DNA of 11,604 nucleotides, from NCBI GenBank assembly GCA_946886275.1, contig CAMPIH010000064.1:1-11604 (forward strand), in the 5' to 3' direction. The DNA is from an uncultured Sphingosinicella sp. (GTDB lineage: Bacteria > Pseudomonadota > Alphaproteobacteria > Sphingomonadales > Sphingomonadaceae). Position 1 is the stretch's first letter. The number at the start of each line of letters is the position of its first letter. The position numbers were made by a program, and so were the translations under genes. A model generated the notes under the pieces. The model worked only from the letters and a program-made list of their open reading frames with translations. It searched no databases and had not been told where the DNA came from. Shown piece by piece: positions 6,682 through 11,604 of the stretch.

Positions 6682-7512
6682 ATGCGGATCGCGGTGGTGG
6701 CGCCAAGCTCCCGCTTCAGCGAGAAGGCCGCCGATCGCGTCCGGGCGCTCGCCGCCGCCGACTTTCCCGAGGCGGAGCTGGTCTTCCATCCGCAATGCTT
6801 CCTCGCCGACAATCATTTCGCCGGGTCCGACAAGGACCGGACCGACGCCCTGGTCGAGGTCGCCAACGATCCCGCGATCGACGCCGTCTGGTTCGCCCGC
6901 GGCGGCTACGGCGCCTGCCGGATCGCCGAGCCGGCGCTCGCCCGGATGGGGCCGTCGGCTCGGAACAAGACCTATCTGGGCTATAGCGACGGCGGCTATC
7001 TGCTCGCCGGCCTCTATCGCGCCGGCTTCCCGAGCCTCGCCCACGGGCCGATGCCTCAGGACATCATGCGCGACGGCGGCGAGTCGGCCGTTGCCCGGGC
7101 GCTTGCCTGGCTGACTCGCCGCTCCCCGGACTCGCTCGAGCCGGGCCTCGAGGGCGGAAGAGCCCATGCCGCGTTCAACATCACCGTGCTCGGCCTCCTG
7201 CTCGGAACGGCGCTCGAGCCGGACCTCGCCGACCATCTGCTCCTGATCGAGGAAGTGTCGGAGCATATGTACCGGACCGATCGGGCGATGTTCCACCTCA
7301 CCGGCAATTCCGCGATCCGCAAGGTGGCCGGGATAAGGCTCGGCCGCTGCAACGACATCGTCGAGAATGATCCGGACTTCGGCCAGAGCGAGGAGGAGGT
7401 CGTCCGGTACTGGTGCGGACGCGCCGGAATCCCGTTTCTGGGCCGCGCCGACATCGGTCACGATTCGGCCAATCATATCGTCCCGTTCGGCCTTGGCGGC
7501 GCGTTAACCTAG
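6682..7512 (+). CDS. LD-carboxypeptidase (peptidase family S66, LdcA-like)
   Basis: A 276-residue serine peptidase that removes the terminal D-Ala from L,D-linked murein tetrapeptides in the cytoplasm. The S66 landmarks are all visible: FARGGYGA at 72-79, nucleophile S102 in GYSDGGY, E190 in LLIEEV, and H260 in DIGHDSANH, giving the Ser-Glu-His triad known for LdcA. No signal peptide is seen, in line with a cytoplasmic recycling role. It is slightly shorter than the usual ~300 residues. ATG 6682 was chosen because GGGAGG at 6672-6677 precedes it and the family N-terminus (MRIAVVAPSS) begins there; an upstream in-frame ATG at 6670 overlaps that site. It is divergent from the Mur ligase gene, with 53 bases between the starts, so the two promoters may overlap. 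A terminator follows the stop. Confidence 0.92.
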   Translation: MRIAVVAPSSRFSEKAADRVRALAAADFPEAELVFHPQCFLADNHFAGSDKDRTDALVEVANDPAIDAVWFARGGYGACRIAEPALARMGPSARNKTYLGYSDGGYLLAGLYRAGFPSLAHGPMPQDIMRDGGESAVARALAWLTRRSPDSLEPGLEGGRAHAAFNITVLGLLLGTALEPDLADHLLLIEEVSEHMYRTDRAMFHLTGNSAIRKVAGIRLGRCNDIVENDPDFGQSEEEVVRYWCGRAGIPFLGRADIGHDSANHIVPFGLGGALT

Positions 7513-7524
7513 CTCAATCCACAG

Positions 7525-7558
7525 AAAAGCCGGTCCGACCGTGGAAAAACGGCTTTTT
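7525..7558 (+). terminator. Intrinsic terminator after the LD-carboxypeptidase gene
   Basis: AAAAGCCG (7525-7532) pairs with CGGCTTTT (7550-7557), ending in five T. The loop is 17 bases, longer than usual, and can itself form a small CCGT/ACGG stem. It lies 12 bases after the stop codon. Confidence 0.65.
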
Positions 7559-7574
7559 GAGAGCGGCAGACCCA

Positions 7575-7603
7575 TTGCCAAGGCCCGCGATTTGCGCTCT
7601 ATC
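7575..7603 (+). promoter_or_regulatory. Candidate promoter for the SWIB/AAC(3) operon
   Basis: TTGCCA (7575-7580) and TCTATC (7598-7603) are separated by 17 bases. The -35 element is good (4-5 of 6) but the -10 is weak (3 of 6). The position between the upstream terminator and the SWIB gene makes a promoter necessary in this roughly 70-base gap. Confidence 0.3.
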
Positions 7604-7631
7604 GAAGGCAGAATCCACAGGGAGGGAAGTT

Positions 7632-7886
7632 ATGGCACAAGGTAGGCAGAGCGGGTTGCAGCGTCCGGTCACGCCGTCGAAGGAACTTTCGGCGATCACC
7701 GGCCCCGACGCGTTGCCGCGCAGCCAGGTCGTCAGCAAGGTCTGGGACCATATCAAGAAGAACAATCTCCAGAACCCGCAGAACAAGCGCGAGATCGTCG
7801 CCGACGACAAGCTCCGCGCCGTGTTCGGCAAGGATCGCGTGACGATGTTCGAGATGAACAAGCATCTGTCGCGCCACCTCAGCTAG
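7632..7886 (+). CDS. Stand-alone SWIB/MDM2-domain protein
   Basis: An 84-residue protein made almost entirely of one SWIB/MDM2 domain (residues about 12-84). The typical family pattern is visible: a Pro-rich lead (QRPVTPSKELSAI), the basic core VWDHIKKNNLQNPQNKREI, and the end DDKLRAVFGKDRVTMFEMNKHL. In eukaryotes this fold occurs in chromatin-remodelling subunits and MDM2; bacterial stand-alone versions have no settled role, though a DNA-linked or protein-binding function is often proposed. The start at 7632 is set by GGAGGG at 7621-7626. The frame is open further upstream, but that part is non-coding leader. It leads directly, with no gap, into the acetyltransferase gene, so the two are co-transcribed and probably co-translated. 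The domain call is firm; the cellular role is unknown. Confidence 0.93.
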   Translation: MAQGRQSGLQRPVTPSKELSAITGPDALPRSQVVSKVWDHIKKNNLQNPQNKREIVADDKLRAVFGKDRVTMFEMNKHLSRHLS

Positions 7887-8720
7887 GTGACGACGCCGGA
7901 GGCCTCGGCCTCCGGGATCGATAAAAGGCGATTGCTCGCCGACCTGAGGGAATTGGGCATCAGGCCCGGTGACCTCGTCATGGTCCACGCATCGCTTCGC
8001 AAGCTCGGCCTCGCCCGCACCGACTTCGGTGAGGGCGGGGCCGCTCTGCTTCTGGACGCCCTCGATGACGCCGTCGGCCCTGGCGGCACGCTGCTGATGA
8101 TCCTCGGCAGCGACTATGAAATGGACTGGGTCAACCAGCGTCCGGTCGAGGAAAGGGCGAAGCTGCTCGCCGGCTCGATCCCACTGGATCCGGCGTCGGC
8201 GCCGGCGATGAAGGAGGTCGGCTGGCTTGCCGAGGCGTTCCGGACCCGGACGGGGACTCGCCTCAGTTCCAACCCGAGTGGCCGCTTCGCGGCGCGAGGC
8301 GCCGGCGCCGAGGCCCTGCTCGAAGGCCAGCCGTGGGACGATTATTACGGACCGGGCTCGCCGCTTCAGAAATTGTGCGATCAAGGCGGGCGAATCCTTC
8401 GCCTCGGCGCCGATCCGGACACGGTGACGGCGCTCCATTACGCGGAATATCTCGCTTCGGTTCCGGACAAGCGGCGCACGCGCTGGGACTATCTGATCGC
8501 GACCGGGGACGGCCCGCGGCACGTCTGGATCGACTGTCTCGACGATAGCGGCGGGATCAGGAAGTGGAGCGGCGAGGATTATTTCGCGATCATCCTCAAA
8601 TCCTATCTCGAGCTCGGACGCCATCGCGCCGGACCGGTCGGACATGGCTCCGGCGAGCTGATCGAGGCGGCGGACATCCTTGCCTTCGGCACCGACTGGA
8701 TGGAGCGCAACCTGGCCTAG
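7887..8720 (+). CDS. AAC(3)-family (antibiotic_NAT) N-acetyltransferase
   Basis: A 277-residue acetyl-CoA-dependent acetyltransferase of the AAC(3)/YokD fold. Motifs in order are DLVMVHASLRKLG at 29-41, PLDPASAP at 99-106 followed by GWLAEAFR at 112-119, SSNPSGRFAARG at 127-138, YYGPGSPLQKL at 153-163, and TALHYAEY at 181-188 with the conserved H184. Length is normal for the family. The third motif usually reads RSxHP; here Asn129 stands in place of the His, so aminoglycoside activity is uncertain. Chromosomal relatives often act on other amines. The start is GTG, directly after the stop of the SWIB gene and without a separate Shine-Dalgarno sequence, so translation depends on the upstream gene. 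It ends 23 bases from the stop of the converging TonB receptor gene; no terminator is visible in between. Confidence 0.88.
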   Translation: MTTPEASASGIDKRRLLADLRELGIRPGDLVMVHASLRKLGLARTDFGEGGAALLLDALDDAVGPGGTLLMILGSDYEMDWVNQRPVEERAKLLAGSIPLDPASAPAMKEVGWLAEAFRTRTGTRLSSNPSGRFAARGAGAEALLEGQPWDDYYGPGSPLQKLCDQGGRILRLGADPDTVTALHYAEYLASVPDKRRTRWDYLIATGDGPRHVWIDCLDDSGGIRKWSGEDYFAIILKSYLELGRHRAGPVGHGSGELIEAADILAFGTDWMERNLA

Positions 8721-8743
8721 GACAGGTCGAGGTGGCTCCGGCG

Positions 8744-10804
8744 TCAGTCGCTTGCGCCGGGGCGCCAGCGAAGCCCGATCCACAAGGTCCGGGGCGTGGC
8801 GCGCTCGACGATGCCGGCGCCGGAAAGGCCGGCGACGACCCGAGCGTCGGTGAGATTTTCCGCTTTCGCCTCGACGGCGAGCCGGCGGGTCAATGGCCAG
8901 GCCGCGAAGGCGTCAACGGTCAAAGCGTCGGGGATCAGCTCGGCGTTGAGATCGTCCTCATATTGGGCGCCGACATAGCGCAGTCCGAGCGAAGCCGCGG
9001 CGCCGTTGTCGCCGGTCCAGCCCAGGTTTGCGGAGAAGCTGTGGCGGGGCGACTGGGCAGGCCTCAGGCCGTCGAGCGGAAGCGCGACTCCGCTCGCCTC
9101 CACCTCCGCGTCGGCGAAGCTGTAGCCCGCGGCGAGCTGCCAGGCGCCGAGATCGATGGCGACGTCCAGTTCTGCGCCCCGGCTGACGACGGCGTCGAGG
9201 TTGCGGCGCTGGCGGAACTGGCCGGCGACGAAGCCCACGCCGGGAAACTGACCCGGGCCCTCGCCGAGGGTCACGTTGGCGATCGCCTGCTCGAGCCGGT
9301 TGGCGAACAGGGTGAAGCCGATCCGGACCGGCGCGACCGGCCGAAGCTGGAGCCCGACCTCCGCGCCCTCGAGCCGCTCGGGTGCGAGCTCGGCATTGGC
9401 CGCGGTGGCGTCGCGGCCCACCCGGAACGGCCGATAGAGCTCGTTCAGGGTCGGCAGGCGCCAGCCGAGATAAAGAGCGCCTCGGAGCGTCAGGATCTCG
9501 CTCGGCTGCCAGGCCAGGCCGGCCCGGCCGGTCGGTTCCCAGCCGCTTCGATCGGCAAATCTCGTATCGGTGATCGGCGCACCGGTCGCCAGCAGTCGCT
9601 CATGGAGCCGGCCGCCGCCGATCGACCAGCGATCCAGCCTCGCGCCTGCGGTGGCGGTGAGGGGCCCGCTCTGCCAGCTGGCCTCGGCGAACGCGCCGCT
9701 GGTCAGGGTGCGGCCGCCGGCGATCCGTCCGCGAGTCGGCGCCCCTGCGACGAAACTGGACAATTCCTGGGTTCGTCCGGTCGTTTCGCGAAAATCCCCG
9801 CCGAGCCGGAGTTCCAGCGCGCCGAAGCTCGGGCGGATCTCGAACCGTCCGCCGAACCCCGTCGACGGGACCGAATATTGATCGAGCGTCTGGGTCACCA
9901 CCGTGCGGGATTCGTCGACCGACGCGAACAGGTTCGAAAAGTCGCGGGTCTGCAGATAGAGCAGGGCAGAGAAGGGGAGGCCGCCGCGGCCGACGATCCG
10001 GAGCGAGGCGTCGGCGCCCGTCGTGTCGATGTCGCTCGACTCGGTGCCCCGCTCCCGGGAATCGGTGAAGCCGGACAGGTTCGCCTGGAGCTCGGTGCTT
10101 GCGCCGATCGGCGCCACGGCCCTCAGGGCCAGGCTCGCCTGGTCGTAGGGCGCCGGACGATCCGCCGGTCCCCGCTGGGATTCGATGACGGGAATGAAGC
10201 CGTCCCCCTTCATCCACGCGCCGGAGAGGGAGACCTGCCCGCGGCCGAGCGGGACGCCGATTCCGGCGAACGCGTCGATGCTGTCGCGGCTGCCATAGGC
10301 AAGTCCGGCGGAAAGCCCCTCGGTCTGGTCCGAAGCGAGGCTCTCAAGCTCGATCGTGCCGGCCAGGGCCCCCGGCCCGTAGACGCCGGACCCGCCGCCG
10401 CGGACGACCCGGATGCGATTCAGCCGGCGCGGATCGTAGGCCGGCCAGCTGATCCAGCCGCCGAAGGGATCGCTCTGGGGAACTCCGTCGAGGAGGAGAA
10501 GCGCCCGGCTCGACGCGTTGCCGCCGAGCGCCCTCAGGGTCGCGCCCTGGCTGGTCGGATTGGCCGAGCGGGCGTCGGAGCGGCGGAATTGCTGGAAGCC
10601 TGGAATCTCGCGAAGCAAATCCTCGAGCCGGTTGGAGGCGGAACGCTCGATCCGGTCCCGGTCGATGGTGACGATGTCGAACACCCGCTCGCCGGCCGGC
10701 GCCTCGAGGCCGCGGCCGGTGATGACGATCTCGCCCTCCTGGGCGAAGGCTGGAGCGGCGGCGGCGGCGGCGATGAGGGGGCCGAGGGCGGTGAAGGCTT
10801 TCAT
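8744..10804 (-). CDS. TonB-dependent outer-membrane receptor (BtuB-like plug and barrel)
   Basis: A 686-residue outer-membrane receptor that imports a ligand using TonB energy. The signal peptide MKAFTALGPLIAAAAAAPAFA (residues 1-21) is followed by a TonB box EIVITG at 25-30. The plug covers about 38-150, with LEDLLREIPG, LLLLDGVPQSDPFGG and VVRGGGSGVYGPGALAG. The beta-barrel fills the rest, with the late marker WRLPTLNELYRPFRVG, the strand NAELAPERLEGAEVGL and a C-terminal ENLTDARV region. The last strand ends in LRWRPGASD rather than a terminal Phe. ATG 10804 is chosen; a longer frame begins with TTG inside the terminator T-run and would bury the signal peptide. The ligand is unknown; the plug resembles the cobalamin/siderophore group, but there is no room for a leader riboswitch upstream. 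Confidence 0.92.
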   Translation of the reverse strand: MKAFTALGPLIAAAAAAPAFAQEGEIVITGRGLEAPAGERVFDIVTIDRDRIERSASNRLEDLLREIPGFQQFRRSDARSANPTSQGATLRALGGNASSRALLLLDGVPQSDPFGGWISWPAYDPRRLNRIRVVRGGGSGVYGPGALAGTIELESLASDQTEGLSAGLAYGSRDSIDAFAGIGVPLGRGQVSLSGAWMKGDGFIPVIESQRGPADRPAPYDQASLALRAVAPIGASTELQANLSGFTDSRERGTESSDIDTTGADASLRIVGRGGLPFSALLYLQTRDFSNLFASVDESRTVVTQTLDQYSVPSTGFGGRFEIRPSFGALELRLGGDFRETTGRTQELSSFVAGAPTRGRIAGGRTLTSGAFAEASWQSGPLTATAGARLDRWSIGGGRLHERLLATGAPITDTRFADRSGWEPTGRAGLAWQPSEILTLRGALYLGWRLPTLNELYRPFRVGRDATAANAELAPERLEGAEVGLQLRPVAPVRIGFTLFANRLEQAIANVTLGEGPGQFPGVGFVAGQFRQRRNLDAVVSRGAELDVAIDLGAWQLAAGYSFADAEVEASGVALPLDGLRPAQSPRHSFSANLGWTGDNGAAASLGLRYVGAQYEDDLNAELIPDALTVDAFAAWPLTRRLAVEAKAENLTDARVVAGLSGAGIVERATPRTLWIGLRWRPGASD

Positions 10805-10820
10805 CCTGCCCCCATACAGC

Positions 10821-10852
10821 AAAAGGCCGCGCCGTCGCGGGGCGCGGCCCTT
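10821..10852 (-). terminator. Intrinsic terminator after the PRC-like gene, in the leader of the TonB receptor
   Basis: Read on the minus strand, GGCCGCGCC and GGCGCGGCC form the stem with loop CCGCGAC and a TTTT tail; outer G-T and A-T pairs extend it to about 12 pairs. It ends the transcript of the gene at 10865-11236 and begins only 16 bases upstream of the receptor's ATG. Confidence 0.9.
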
Positions 10853-10864
10853 GGCCTGGCTTGT

Positions 10865-11236
10865 CTAGTCCGGGTCCTGCGCCGAAGCGGCCGCCTCGAG
10901 CTCGGCACGGCTGAGCGAGATGACGAGGCCGAGATTGTTCTTGCCGAAGCTCCTGAAGGGCAATCTCGCGCGCCGATTGCCGGTGAAGACGATCGCGCCC
11001 TCGCCGTCGATCGATTCGACCACTCCCACCAATCCGCCCTTCGTGTCGCGGACCTCGATCCCCGTGCGGAAGTCGGTCACCTCCGCGTCGACGACCGGGC
11101 CGGGTTCGGTCGCGGCGGTGGAATCGGACGGTTCGGCCGGCTGCGGCTCGGCCGTGTCCTGGCTGTGGCCGGCGGCAGGAAATGCGGACAAGACGAAGGC
11201 GGCCGCAATGAAAGCGGCCTTGCGCGGGTTCAACAT
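10865..11236 (-). CDS. Exported small protein with PRC-barrel-like domain
   Basis: A 123-residue exported protein. The N-terminus MLNPRKAAFIAAAFVLSAFPAAGHS is a typical signal peptide (basic start, Ala-rich core, cleavage near residue 25). A spacer rich in Pro, Glu and Ser (about 26-50) follows. The folded part (52-113) runs DFRTGIEVRDTKGGLVGVVESIDG then GEGAIVFTGNRRARLPFRSFGKNNLGLVIS, which resembles the small beta-barrel of PRC-type proteins that sphingomonads often export; I infer this from the pattern and no catalytic residues are seen. ATG 11236 is chosen because GGAGA lies 8 bases upstream and the signal peptide starts there. The frame reaches 11323 without such support. It stands 99 bases downstream of hslU and ends in its own terminator. 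Its role in the envelope is unknown. Confidence 0.82.
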   Translation of the reverse strand: MLNPRKAAFIAAAFVLSAFPAAGHSQDTAEPQPAEPSDSTAATEPGPVVDAEVTDFRTGIEVRDTKGGLVGVVESIDGEGAIVFTGNRRARLPFRSFGKNNLGLVISLSRAELEAAASAQDPD

Positions 11237-11335
11237 GATTCGGGTCTCCGATCTGGCGTTTGCAGTGGAGACGTCCGGGACCGCCCGAAGTTGCATCCGA
11301 CTTCGCCAAGTCGTTCGCAGCAAAGGGCAAATCGC

Positions 11336-11604
11336 TCAGAGCACGTATTTGCTGAGATCGTTGTCGCGGGCGATGTCGGACAGCTGATTCTCGACATAGG
11401 CGGCGTCGACGATGACCGTTTCGCCGCGGCGCTGCTCGGCTTCGAAGCTGACGTCCTCGAGCAGCTTTTCCATCACGGTCTGAAGGCGGCGGGCGCCGAT
11501 ATTCTCGATCCGGCCATTCACTTCGGCGGCGATCCTGGCGAGGGCGCGGATCCCGTCCTCGGCGAACCGCACCTCGACGCCCTCGGTCGCGAGCAAAGCG
11601 CGAT
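11336..11604 (-). CDS. hslU: HslU, ATPase subunit of HslVU protease (C-terminal part; start lies beyond the window)
   Basis: Only the last 89 residues lie in the window; the frame continues past the right edge. The sequence closely follows the E. coli HslU end as I recall it: [46 protein letters not shown] (GARRL is the sensor-2 region that contacts ATP), VENQLSDI and the terminal DLSKYVL. The extreme C-terminus of HslU inserts into HslV to activate proteolysis, and that tail is intact here. HslU unfolds substrates for the HslV peptidase; hslV normally sits just upstream, outside the window. A 6-base stem CGACTT/AAGTCG lies 23 bases after the stop, but no T-run follows it. Confidence 0.96.
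   Translation of the reverse strand, partial: RALLATEGVEVRFAEDGIRALARIAAEVNGRIENIGARRLQTVMEKLLEDVSFEAEQRRGETVIVDAAYVENQLSDIARDNDLSKYVL

Larger units (their letters stand above)
7516..7620 (+). repeat. Direct repeat AATCCACAG bracketing the SWIB-gene leader
   Basis: Identical nonamers lie at 7516-7524 and 7612-7620, the second directly upstream of the SWIB gene's Shine-Dalgarno sequence. Both share ATCCACAG with the DnaA box region at 4371-4380 and match the DnaA box at 7 of 9 positions. They could be weak DnaA sites or chance. Confidence 0.3.

Noticed and set aside
4991..7114. A 707-codon open frame on the plus strand
   Set aside because: It runs antisense through the whole Mur ligase gene and into the LD-carboxypeptidase gene. 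It lacks a ribosome site and any domain pattern; long antisense frames are expected in GC-rich coding DNA.
11298..11313. Stem CGACTT/AAGTCG after hslU as a terminator
   Set aside because: Only six pairs and no T-run; not enough to call a terminator.

Overview
The window is GC-rich DNA, roughly two thirds G+C by eye, from an alphaproteobacterium, most likely a sphingomonad (Sphingomonadales). This rests on the protein styles (HslU tail, stand-alone SWIB protein, MurC-like ligase beside an LD-carboxypeptidase, TonB receptor with an Ala-rich signal peptide) and on compact gene packing; no 16S or other marker gene is present. Eleven protein genes are supported (one cut by the right edge), plus one small gene hidden opposite the gap at 1.75-1.9 kb.

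Left edge (13-1727, + strand): a SAM methyltransferase and an overlapping FAD-dependent oxidoreductase. The pair resembles the tailoring genes that follow type III polyketide synthases in bacterial phenolic-lipid clusters; a synthase would have to lie left of position 1. A short, highly charged protein gene (1750-1905, -) converges on them. It is followed by about 370 bases without a gene, holding a tRNA-tail-like sequence and two strong hairpins.

Centre-left (2273-4127, - strand): a two-gene operon for a LytS/YehU-type membrane histidine kinase and a LytTR response regulator, overlapping by 8 bases. A gene-free stretch of about 490 bases upstream holds a perfect DnaA box (TTATCCACA), a 14-base palindrome and a plausible promoter for the next gene. 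That gene (4620-5168, +) is a self-contained unit of unknown function with a good Shine-Dalgarno sequence and a textbook UUCG-loop terminator.

Centre (5234-7512): a divergent pair, a MurC/Mpl-type Mur ligase on - and an S66 LD-carboxypeptidase on +, with 53 bases between their starts. Together they suggest murein peptide recycling: the carboxypeptidase trims tetrapeptide to tripeptide and the ligase reattaches peptide to UDP-MurNAc. The ligase has unusual active-site motifs.

Right (7632-11604): a SWIB-domain protein is followed with zero spacing by an AAC(3)-family acetyltransferase that lacks a normally conserved histidine (+). Converging on it from the - strand are the end of hslU (protease ATPase), a small exported PRC-barrel-like protein with its own terminator, and a TonB-dependent outer-membrane receptor whose start codon lies only 16 bases beyond that terminator.

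I see no CRISPR array, insertion sequence, intact tRNA or rRNA. No clearly new multi-gene system is evident. The best leads are the divergent Mur ligase, the stand-alone unknown gene, the SWIB/AAC(3) coupling and the hidden small protein.
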